Assembly: GCA_012799695.1 (NCBI GenBank)
Contig: JAAZKT010000015.1
Location: 1-36,113, forward strand
Length of the DNA stretch: 36,113 nt
Reading direction: 5' to 3'
DNA from: Clostridiaceae bacterium
GTDB taxonomy: Bacteria; Bacillota; Clostridia; Saccharofermentanales; DTU023
The notes under the pieces are model-generated. The model saw only the letters and a program-made list of their open reading frames with translations, searched no databases and was not told the DNA's origin. Shown one piece after another: positions 1 to 6,847 of this stretch (within the stretch, counting starts at the first letter, position 1; each line of letters starts with the position of its first letter). A program made the translations under genes and the position numbers.

Positions 1-1
1 A

Positions 2-78
<77 letters not shown>

Positions 79-118
79 ACGACAGCTTTCCCATACTAAC
101 GCCGAAAAGCGGAATTTG

Positions 119-439
119 TCAAGTGTTTGAATCGCCCGGCTTGTAATCCCGGTTTTTGACGCGCCGATAAGGTTTCGGTGCGGGAGCCGAATGCGGTTCT
201 CCCTGGCCGTCCATCCACCAACATCCCGTCAACGCACAATAATACAGCGGAACATCTCGCCCTTCGATATGGCAGATCCAGCATTCGCCGGAACCGGCGG
301 ATCGCGCCTTTCGAATGCCGACGAATCGCGAGAACGTAATCTCGTAACGCGTGCCGTCCTCCCACGTAATCGCAAGCGGTTTTCGCACGCCCGAAGAGCG
401 CATCTCCAGCAAAACGGCAACGGGAACAGGTCTGCTCAT
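119..439 (-). CDS. Small SOS-cassette protein, paralogue of the protein at 1720-1980
   Basis: A 106-residue protein whose ATG overlaps the polymerase stop codon (ATGA), so translation is probably coupled. Residues about 6-75 align with the protein at 1720-1980. Both have a hydrophobic strand, a P-x-x-I stretch, a DGT turn, a GS-x-x-W segment, an EG turn, L-x-Y and a terminal WW pair. This copy has an extra charged, proline-rich tail of about 30 residues after the WW. No signal peptide or membrane segment is visible. The fold is probably a small all-beta domain, perhaps like the DUF6504-type proteins that accompany some polymerases, but I cannot confirm the family. The position suggests a partner or regulator of the polymerase. 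The function is unknown. Confidence 0.75.
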   Translation of the reverse strand: MSRPVPVAVLLEMRSSGVRKPLAITWEDGTRYEITFSRFVGIRKARSAGSGECWICHIEGRDVPLYYCALTGCWWMDGQGEPHSAPAPKPYRRVKNRDYKPGDSNT

Positions 440-1680
440 GGCCCGAAGAATCCGATCGGATGAATAACATTTTCACGCTTGATGTCATGCTCTGTCAGTG
501 AGCGATCGACGAGAGAGATACCGCGCCGCACGGACAGCCCTCCGTATCTTCCTCTCAGGTCATCGATTGTCTCCTCGAGACGTAGCATCGCCTCGCGCTT
601 TTTTTCATGCGGAAGGTAAGACTGCTGTTTCAGACGGGAAATCGGTATAAGATTGCAGGCACGGACGCCTAGACTCCGAATCTTTTGACCCTGTTCGAAG
701 TGATTTAAGATGAGTCGTGTCGCCGCCGGCGCAATTTCGTAACACAGCTGTGTCGGAAACGGCAGGCTCGCTTGCCGTTCAAAATTATATAGCTGATAGT
801 CGCGCATACTAATTTGAACTGTTCGCGCCGCCATGCCGACGTCACGCAAACGGCTTGTCACGGACTCGGACAACATATACGTGACGGCTTTAATCTCCTG
901 TTCCGTGTAAAGATCGTGGTGCGTGGTGAGGGAATTGCCGACAGATTTCACGGGAACCTCGCGCCCCGCTTTTGTGACCGGCGTCTCGTCAAGCCCGGTT
1001 GCAAACGTGTAAAGGCTCAACCCGACGACACCGAATATTGAGCGAAGATACGACGGTCCCAAATCGACGAGTTCACCGATTGTGCGAACGCCGATACGGC
1101 GCAATTTGCGCGATGTCGCCCGACCAACGTAAAGAAGCTCCTCTACGGGACGAGGGTAGACAACATCGAGATAATTATCACGTGTAATGGCGGTGACGGC
1201 ATCCGGCTTCTTCAGATCGCTGCCGAGCTTGGCATAGATCTTATTCCAACTGACGCCGACGCTGACGGTCAATCCAAGCTCTTCCTTGACGCGCCGGCGC
1301 AACTCTTCGGCAACAGCGATGCCGTCATCACGAGGACACCCGGTGAGGTCGAGCCAACACTCGTCGATGCCGAAAGACTCAACGCGATCCGTGTATTCGC
1401 AATACAGTTTGCGTGCCAGACGGCTGTAATGAATGTAGCGAGCATAATCGGGGGGAACGAGGATCAAGTCCGGACATTTCTGTTTTGCCTCCCAAATCGT
1501 TTCGGCCGTCTTAACACCCGCCTTTTTTGCAAGTTGATTCTTTGCCAAGATAATGCCGTGGCGATTGACGGGATCACCGGCGACGGCACAGGGAACATCT
1601 CTCAATACCGGCCATCGCAGCATCTCCACACTGGCATAAAAAGAGTTCTGATCCACATGCAAAATAACGCGATCCGCCAT
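436..1680 (-). CDS. dinB: Y-family DNA polymerase (Pol IV / DinB-UmuC group)
   Basis: A 414-residue translesion polymerase. Catalytic metal ligands are visible: D10 in the HVDQNSFYASVE motif near the N-terminus and D106-E107 in SFGIDECWLDLTG. Y15 is the likely steric gate against ribonucleotides. A helix-hairpin-helix-like region (RKLRRIGVRTIGELVDLG) and a little-finger domain follow. The length is normal for Pol IV (about 350-420), and the wording (KNQLAKKAGVKTAETIWEA) matches the clostridial Pol IV group. I chose the ATG at 1680 because AGGAGG (1693-1688) lies 7 nt upstream; a GTG at 1683 is too close. It is the middle gene of a three-gene operon behind an SOS promoter, so it should be induced by DNA damage. 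There is no clear beta-clamp motif at the very C-terminus. Confidence 0.93.
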   Translation of the reverse strand: MADRVILHVDQNSFYASVEMLRWPVLRDVPCAVAGDPVNRHGIILAKNQLAKKAGVKTAETIWEAKQKCPDLILVPPDYARYIHYSRLARKLYCEYTDRVESFGIDECWLDLTGCPRDDGIAVAEELRRRVKEELGLTVSVGVSWNKIYAKLGSDLKKPDAVTAITRDNYLDVVYPRPVEELLYVGRATSRKLRRIGVRTIGELVDLGPSYLRSIFGVVGLSLYTFATGLDETPVTKAGREVPVKSVGNSLTTHHDLYTEQEIKAVTYMLSESVTSRLRDVGMAARTVQISMRDYQLYNFERQASLPFPTQLCYEIAPAATRLILNHFEQGQKIRSLGVRACNLIPISRLKQQSYLPHEKKREAMLRLEETIDDLRGRYGGLSVRRGISLVDRSLTEHDIKRENVIHPIGFFGP

Positions 1681-1719
1681 CACGATTCCTCCTTTCCGCT
1701 CACATCAAATCATCGTCTG

Positions 1720-1980
1720 TCAAGCGGCGGGTTCACACCACCAGCGATAGGACGATGCGTCGTAGAACAACTTCATCGGCATACCCTCGACTAGGCAGAG
1801 GAAACGCCAAGCGTCCGACCCGCTCTTCGCGAGATTATATAGCGGTGTCACGAGCCGGCGCTCGACAGGAATGACCGTCCCGTCATCGAGACGAATCTCA
1901 ACGGGAAACAGATCTCCTTCCGGGCTGAATTCTACGACGACCGTGATGTAAAGTCGCTTCGTGTTGTATTCAAACATCAT
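1720..1980 (-). CDS. Small SOS-cassette protein, first gene of the polymerase operon
   Basis: An 86-residue protein read from ATG 1980 with GGAG 7 nt upstream. The open frame continues further upstream, but that extension runs across the promoter and LexA boxes, so the long start is rejected. The sequence is a probable small beta-rich domain: an alternating VVVEF strand, P-V-E-I-R, a DGT turn, a SGSDAWRF segment, LVEG, KLFYD and a final RWW. The same pattern occurs in the protein at 119-439, so the two are paralogues on either side of the polymerase. It is the promoter-proximal gene and ends 39 bp before the polymerase start. No catalytic motif is visible. A role as polymerase accessory factor is inferred only from context. 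Confidence 0.75.
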   Translation of the reverse strand: MMFEYNTKRLYITVVVEFSPEGDLFPVEIRLDDGTVIPVERRLVTPLYNLAKSGSDAWRFLCLVEGMPMKLFYDASSYRWWCEPAA

Positions 1981-1995
1981 GCTCACACTCCATTC

Positions 1996-2009
1996 AGAAC
2001 GATTGTTCT
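1996..2009 (-). promoter_or_regulatory. LexA/DinR operator 2
   Basis: AGAACGATTGTTCT has the GAAC-N4-GTTC core and is palindromic over its arms, with the outermost base differing from the best consensus. It lies between the -10 and the start codon. Its centre is 28 bp from that of operator 1, close to three helical turns, which would suit two LexA dimers on the same DNA face. Confidence 0.7.
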
Positions 2010-2014
2010 GTTTA

Positions 2015-2043
2015 ATTGTATCACGAACGTTTGTTCGCTGCAA
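2015..2043 (-). promoter_or_regulatory. SigA-type promoter of the SOS polymerase operon
   Basis: On the minus strand, -35 TTGCAG (2043-2038), a 17-bp spacer and -10 TACAAT (2020-2015) form a good housekeeping promoter about 35 bp upstream of the first start codon. The spacer is occupied by a perfect LexA box and a second box lies just after the -10, so repression by LexA is the expected control. Confidence 0.75.
2024..2037 (-). promoter_or_regulatory. LexA/DinR operator 1 (perfect palindrome)
   Basis: CGAACGTTTGTTCG is a perfect CGAAC-N4-GTTCG match to the Gram-positive SOS box. It sits between the -35 and -10 hexamers. Confidence 0.85.
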
Positions 2044-2132
2044 GCACAAAAAAAGAGCGTGCCATGACGATCCTTTGACAAAAAGATGACAGAGAGTGTA
2101 ATAGAGATGATGCGCCGTGAATGGACGGAGAA

Positions 2133-2717
2133 TCACTCGTACATATTGAATACTAAATCACAGTACTCCGGAATGTTATAAAAGGCGATGTAACGCTCCT
2201 CCATGGGAATCCAGCGCTCTTTAAATACTTGTGACGCCAATTCGCCTTCGCGTTCATGAATGCGTCTCGTTTGTTCGGCGGAATCGATCGATAAAAACAC
2301 AGTTAAATCGACATGCTCTCGAAAAAGAGGATGACATGCATAGGCGCCCTCAATAATAACCGTATCCCCCACAATAACCTCAATCGGGTCCATGAGCGAC
2401 ATACTCGTGCAATCGAAAGGACGATAGGAGAATGAATCGCCGCGTCTTATTGGCGCCAACACTTCTTCAATGAAACGCTCGTAATCGACATTGCCTCCCG
2501 GCTCATCGAGGCGTTCTTTCGTTCTTTGCTCCGGGCGCAGGAAGAAATGATCCAAGTGAATGACAGGCGCGCCGATACGATGACCCAACTCTAAAGCGAG
2601 CGTCGTTTTACCGGCAGCGCTTCTACCGTCAATCGCGACGACAACACGTTCCCTTTGTTGTCGGCAATCGTTAATCGCGCGGATGATGTCGTCGATTTTA
2701 TTCGTCGTCGGTTTCAT
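2133..2717 (-). CDS. Uridine kinase-like P-loop kinase
   Basis: A 194-residue P-loop protein of the uridine/pantothenate kinase-like group. Walker A is IDGRSAAGKTT (residues about 29-39). LDHFF follows and is the usual substrate-side aspartate segment of uridine kinases. Then come VIIEGAYACHPLF (the family's EG motif) and a lid-like R-x-x-x-R-E region (QTRRIHEREGE). The likely reaction is ATP-dependent phosphorylation of a nucleoside or similar small alcohol; the substrate cannot be told from sequence. The start (ATG 2717, or GTG 2720) lies inside the 3' end of the aldo/keto reductase gene, with no good ribosome binding site, so coupled translation is likely. Confidence 0.8.
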   Translation of the reverse strand: MKPTTNKIDDIIRAINDCRQQRERVVVAIDGRSAAGKTTLALELGHRIGAPVIHLDHFFLRPEQRTKERLDEPGGNVDYERFIEEVLAPIRRGDSFSYRPFDCTSMSLMDPIEVIVGDTVIIEGAYACHPLFREHVDLTVFLSIDSAEQTRRIHEREGELASQVFKERWIPMEERYIAFYNIPEYCDLVFNMYE

Positions 2718-3828
2718 CACGGATCAACTGTGCGACCGATTGCAGGTGTTCAATGATAGGGAGAAGCTGCGGGCATGAGCCCTCACAGGCGCCGCAAGCG
2801 ATACAATCGTCCGCTTTTCCGCCTTTTTCTCCGAGTCGCCTGAACGTCGAAAAGGATGACCACCGCTCCGGCTCGCCGAACATGACGAAGTTATTGTACG
2901 CTTTGAAATAATCCGGGATGGCGATGCGCATCGGACAGTCTTCAAGACAGTAACCGCAGCCCGTACATGCAATCGCTCGACATTCCGAAAGGGCATCGAT
3001 CACTTGTGCGATCACATCGCGCTCGTCATCGGATAACGGCTTTAAAACGCGCATCGTTAGGATGTTGTCAAGAAGTTGTTCCACATTGCTCATGCCGCTT
3101 AAGACGTAATCGACCGCATCGAGTGAAGCGGCATAACGAATGGCCCACGACGCGTCGGAAACATCAGGCGCATACGCTTTGAAGAGCGCCGAAACCTCGG
3201 GAGGAAGCGAAGCAAGCGTACCGCCCTTGACCGGCTCCATGATCATGAGACGTTTACCGTGCTTGACGGCCATCTCGTAACAAAGTCGTGATTGAATATC
3301 TTCGTCTTCCCAGTCGAGGTAATTGATCTGCAGCTGAACATAGTCGACTTCAGGTTGTTCCGTCAGGATCGTATTCAGCACTTCCGCCGAGTCATGAAAC
3401 GAAAATCCCGTCTTTCTGATAAAACCTTCCTGTTTTTTTCGCTCAAGGAAACCGAACGCATCGACTTCCTTGCACTTCCGATAACTTCTCTCGTTCAACG
3501 CATGAAGCCAATAGAAATCAAAGTAATCGACTCCGCAACGCTCAAGCTGTTCCGTAAAGATTCTGTCCAGATCTTCTTTGCGCTCGACATGCCACATCGG
3601 CATCTTGTCCGTGACGGTAAAACGGTCACGGTCATAGCGGTTGACAACGGCCTCGCGAAAAGCCCCTTCGCTTCGCTCGCCATGATACCCGTAAGCCGTA
3701 TCAAAATGGGTAAAGCCGCTCTCCATAAAGAGATCGACCATTTTTTTAAAAAGATCCATATCGATCATTTTTTTATCATCGCGCTCTATCGTGGGAAGTC
3801 TCATCAAGCCGAAGCCGAGTTGTTTCAT
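2698..3828 (-). CDS. Aldo/keto reductase with C-terminal 4Fe-4S domain
   Basis: A 376-residue protein starting at ATG 3828, chosen for AGGAGG 6 nt upstream instead of an upstream in-frame GTG-like start at 3849. Residues 1 to about 270 form an aldo/keto reductase barrel: D43 and Y48 in HFDTAYGYHG, the lysine in TDKMP and the histidine in YWLHAL give the Asp-Tyr-Lys-His tetrad. The C-terminal third has two ferredoxin-type clusters, CTGCGYCLEDCP and CIACGACEGSCP, so electrons could pass through iron-sulfur centres as well as NAD(P)H. This architecture is common in strict anaerobes. The substrate is unknown. It has its own promoter and its 3' end overlaps the kinase gene. Confidence 0.88.
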   Translation of the reverse strand: MKQLGFGLMRLPTIERDDKKMIDMDLFKKMVDLFMESGFTHFDTAYGYHGERSEGAFREAVVNRYDRDRFTVTDKMPMWHVERKEDLDRIFTEQLERCGVDYFDFYWLHALNERSYRKCKEVDAFGFLERKKQEGFIRKTGFSFHDSAEVLNTILTEQPEVDYVQLQINYLDWEDEDIQSRLCYEMAVKHGKRLMIMEPVKGGTLASLPPEVSALFKAYAPDVSDASWAIRYAASLDAVDYVLSGMSNVEQLLDNILTMRVLKPLSDDERDVIAQVIDALSECRAIACTGCGYCLEDCPMRIAIPDYFKAYNNFVMFGEPERWSSFSTFRRLGEKGGKADDCIACGACEGSCPQLLPIIEHLQSVAQLIRDETDDE

Positions 3829-3894
3829 CGAGAACCTCCTTTCATGCATGACTCGTCCAAAAAGACGAAAACACTAGCTCAACATCCCCATATC

Positions 3895-3923
3895 ATTATG
3901 AATCTACTGAAAGGCGCTGTCCA
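3895..3923 (-). promoter_or_regulatory. Promoter of the aldo/keto reductase - kinase pair
   Basis: On the minus strand, -35 TGGACA (3923-3918), exactly 17 bp, then -10 CATAAT (3900-3895); each hexamer matches 5 of 6 consensus bases. It leaves a leader of about 60 nt before ATG 3828. Confidence 0.5.
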
Positions 3924-4069
3924 GCGGAACCGACGGCAAATACGCTATCTCAATCCGGAGCGACCACAATGAAAACACATCCGCAATCAAAAAAGGTCTG
4001 CTGTCGAAGGACGGAAAGCGTGACTATTTATGAGACAATGGAGATAACGATCACTCATGGGGAGCTGTG

Positions 4070-5152
4070 ATGATGCTGAGAAAGAAAACATTTCGCACAT
4101 ACGACGAACAAATCGACTTTATTAAAAGTCGCGGTATTGTCGTAGAGGACAAAAATGACGCTGTCGAGGCGTTAAGCACGTATTCCTATTATTCACTTGT
4201 CAACCTCAACAAGCACCTCTACGGAGGTTTGAAGGAGCGTCGGTTCATCGGCAATCCGTCACTGCTCGATCTACAGCTGGCTCATATGTTGAACATGAAC
4301 TTCTATCAAGTGGTTCTCAAAGGTATCCTTTACATCGAGGCGTCTTTCAAGACGAAGCTGGCATACTTGGTCTCACGAAAATACGGTGTCATGAGTCGCG
4401 ACAACATCAACGACCCGAACAACAACTTTCTTTATCGCGGCTATTATATCGACTCTCATCCCGTCTCGACGAACATCCTGCGATCACTCGCCGGCAAGCT
4501 CCGCTATCTCCAGTCTGAAAAAGATAGACATTCATACTCGCACCATTTTCTTCTCGCCAACCGTCAGCTCCCCCCGTGGATATTCATCCATGACGTCGAA
4601 TTCGGGATTGCCATCCAGTGGTATAACATCCTCCGCGATCAAGATAAAAATGAAGTCTGTGAAAATATGATCTGGGGGCAAACAGATCGAAGACCGCAAA
4701 ATGTGTCGATTGAAAAAGCGAAAACATTTCTCGATGGAGCCTTGCAGGTACTGAGAGAATACAGAAACACGATCGCGCACGGTCAACGCGTATTCTCGAG
4801 CGAAATGGAGAATTCGCTCCCCGAACAGGAACTTTTCATGCTACTCCCCGAGGATGTGTTGACGAGGCGTGAATACGAATCTGGCATCGGCACGAACGAT
4901 CCCTACGCCTGCCTGCTCTCGATCGCGATGCTTATTCATGACCCCCTCTTGATGATGAGTTTCCTTTCAGAACTGCAATCTCAACTGAATTTCGCACACA
5001 CGATGCAAACAGCCGTGTCTTCTGAAATGAAAGATCCTTACGAAATTCTCGGTATTCCGCCATTCACGATGGAACGGCTGATCGAGCTGAGCCACCAACG
5101 CTTCGGAGATATCTCGCGCTACTATTTCGATCTTAGCCAATCAGACCGTTGA
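4070..5152 (+). CDS. Abi-like (Abi_2 / AbiD-AbiF type) protein with HEPN-like motif
   Basis: A 360-residue protein with the opening layout of Abi_2 proteins: F-R-T-Y-D-E-Q-I-D-F-I-K-S-R-G-I followed by a YYSLVNL segment. Such proteins belong to the HEPN superfamily, and RNTIAH at about residues 231-236 fits the R-x4-H RNase motif. The family includes phage abortive-infection factors and toxin-like RNases. The start is ATG 4070, with GGGGAG 5 nt upstream; ATG 4073 and GTG 4067 are alternatives. It stands alone between genes on the other strand with no visible antitoxin. The C-terminal 100 residues look unrelated to the core and mostly helical. The role in phage defence is inferred from the family. 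Confidence 0.72.
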   Translation: MMLRKKTFRTYDEQIDFIKSRGIVVEDKNDAVEALSTYSYYSLVNLNKHLYGGLKERRFIGNPSLLDLQLAHMLNMNFYQVVLKGILYIEASFKTKLAYLVSRKYGVMSRDNINDPNNNFLYRGYYIDSHPVSTNILRSLAGKLRYLQSEKDRHSYSHHFLLANRQLPPWIFIHDVEFGIAIQWYNILRDQDKNEVCENMIWGQTDRRPQNVSIEKAKTFLDGALQVLREYRNTIAHGQRVFSSEMENSLPEQELFMLLPEDVLTRREYESGIGTNDPYACLLSIAMLIHDPLLMMSFLSELQSQLNFAHTMQTAVSSEMKDPYEILGIPPFTMERLIELSHQRFGDISRYYFDLSQSDR

Positions 5153-5191
5153 GGAAGAAGATCAGCGCAAAAAGCCGGCTGAAGCGTGTCT

Positions 5192-5956
5192 TTACCCTAA
5201 CGCGATATCCATGACCATCATGATGACAAAGCCGATGATCAGGGCGAACGTCGCCAACCTTTCGTTGCCGCCGCTGTGTGTCTCCGGGATGACCTCGTCG
5301 GCGATCACAAAAAGCATCGCGCCGCCGGCGACGGCGAGAATGAACGGGAGCGCGGGACTGAAAAGTCTGACGAGCCCGTACCCCAACAGAGCGCCTATAG
5401 GCTCAATCAGCCCGGTCAGGAACGCAATCCAATACGCTTTCCCGACACTGTACTTCTCGCGTATCAGAGCGAAAGCGACAGCAAGTCCCTCCGGCATGTT
5501 TTGAAGGCCGATACCGATAGCGATAGGAATCCCGTTCGACAGATTTCCGGAACCGAAGGCCACGCCGACAGCCATGCCTTCGGGGAAATTATGAATCGCG
5601 ATGGCGATGATAAAAAGCCAAATCTTCTTGAGCGAATCTGCCGCTACGCCTTCATGATGCTTGTTAATCAAGTGCTCGTGCGGAGCGAAGCGGTCGATTA
5701 AATCGATAATCACCGCTCCGACAATAATGCCCAAACCCGTGATCAGAACTGCCTTAAACGTTCCTCCGCCAAACTCGATGCTCGGGAGAATAAGGGAAAA
5801 ACATGTCGCGGCCAACATGACGCCCGCGGCGAATCCGAGCATCGCATCGAGCCATTTCCTTGTCACATTTCCTGTGAAAAGAGCCGGCAACGCGCCGATG
5901 CCGGTCATCAGTCCCGGCAAAACGAGCCCCGCCGCTATCATCCAAAAATTTGGCAT
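5192..5956 (-). CDS. ZIP-family divalent metal transporter (ZupT-like)
   Basis: A 254-residue integral membrane protein with about eight hydrophobic segments. The two metal-site motifs of ZIP permeases are present: HNFPEGMAV in helix 4 (H122, E126) and QNMPEGLAV in helix 5 (N153, E156). A histidine-rich loop between helices 3 and 4 (APHEHLINKHHEG) is typical of the metal-sensing cytosolic loop. It should import zinc, iron or manganese into the cytoplasm. It is the last gene of the leftward metK-recD2-comFC series, about 60 bp after comFC. An extended -10-like TGGTAAAAT lies just upstream of its ATG, so it may also have its own promoter. Confidence 0.9.
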   Translation of the reverse strand: MPNFWMIAAGLVLPGLMTGIGALPALFTGNVTRKWLDAMLGFAAGVMLAATCFSLILPSIEFGGGTFKAVLITGLGIIVGAVIIDLIDRFAPHEHLINKHHEGVAADSLKKIWLFIIAIAIHNFPEGMAVGVAFGSGNLSNGIPIAIGIGLQNMPEGLAVAFALIREKYSVGKAYWIAFLTGLIEPIGALLGYGLVRLFSPALPFILAVAGGAMLFVIADEVIPETHSGGNERLATFALIIGFVIMMVMDIALG

Positions 5957-6017
5957 CTATGCCACCCCACATGTAATAGTCGCTCTATTTTACCACGCCG
6001 CAATGACCGGAGCCGTA

Positions 6018-6791
6018 TCAAATCCGCCTGTCGAGCAGTGACGTCCAATCTTTTATGATCTCATGGTAACCCTGATACTTCTCCTTGTCGGAGGCCGCCA
6101 CCATGCAGATGACACGTATTCCCGCCTCATCGAGCGGTTTCGCCGCGGCGGATAAGGTCGCGCCCGTCGTCAACACATCGTCAATGAGCAGAACTTGGCG
6201 TCCGCGCAATTCGTCGATCAAAGGAGACCGCTGGTCGAGCTTGAAGGCGTCGGCCAGCTGTCGGCGTCTCTCTTTAACGGTTCGACTTTCGCTCTGACGA
6301 TCGGTATGAATGTCGCGATAAAGCACCCCGTCCACAACCGAAATGCCCGCTTCCCGCGCGATGACTCGGGCGAGTAAATCCGCTTGGTTGTACCCTCTCT
6401 CCGACAGTCGCTTTCTGTGCAACGGTACGGGGATGACGGCATCAACATCGATCTGATTGCGTACCAACGTCCCGCACATGAATGGCGCAATCGCCTCCGC
6501 CCTATCGATTCTCTCTGAAAATTTCATGGAGACTATCATCTTGCGCAAGGGCTCCCGATAGTAGAATGTCGCAAAGAGACGCCACGGATGAGCCCACGAT
6601 ATCTGCTCGCGATCCATGCGGAACGGCAAAACGGAAAGGCAATCGCGGCAGACGAAGGGTGACGGAAGGGGCGGCTGAACGGCGCGATCGCAGACGGCAC
6701 AATACGGATGATAGTAAAAATCGACAAATTGTTGACGCAGGGATTTTCCGGTTTGTCCGCCTCGTCTCCTGTTCGAGCGCTTTTTTCTCAT
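6018..6791 (-). CDS. comFC: ComF family phosphoribosyltransferase-like protein
   Basis: A 257-residue ComFC protein. A four-cysteine zinc site (C31, C34, C48, C51) follows a basic N-terminus. The C-terminal half is a type I phosphoribosyltransferase fold ending in the PRPP loop VLLIDDVLTTGAT (about 201-213). The family is needed for late steps of DNA uptake in transformable Gram-positive bacteria but is also widespread in species not known to be competent. The start is ATG 6791; a GTG at 6800 sits too close to the GGAGA to be preferred. It lies 56 bp after recD2. No comFA helicase is next to it. Confidence 0.87.
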   Translation of the reverse strand: MRKKRSNRRRGGQTGKSLRQQFVDFYYHPYCAVCDRAVQPPLPSPFVCRDCLSVLPFRMDREQISWAHPWRLFATFYYREPLRKMIVSMKFSERIDRAEAIAPFMCGTLVRNQIDVDAVIPVPLHRKRLSERGYNQADLLARVIAREAGISVVDGVLYRDIHTDRQSESRTVKERRRQLADAFKLDQRSPLIDELRGRQVLLIDDVLTTGATLSAAAKPLDEAGIRVICMVAASDKEKYQGYHEIIKDWTSLLDRRI

Positions 6792-6847
6792 GACGGACAC
6801 TCTCCGATCATCCGGTCACGGTTCATGACCTCAAGTGAAACAGACTC

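Noticed and set aside
1981-2136. Longer N-terminus (138 residues) for the first SOS-cassette protein
   Set aside because: The extension would cover the promoter, both LexA boxes and the end of the kinase gene. ATG 1980 has a proper ribosome binding site.
3292-3972. 226-codon open frame on the plus strand
   Set aside because: It runs antisense to the well-supported aldo/keto reductase and shows no domain; it is a shadow of that gene's codon pattern.
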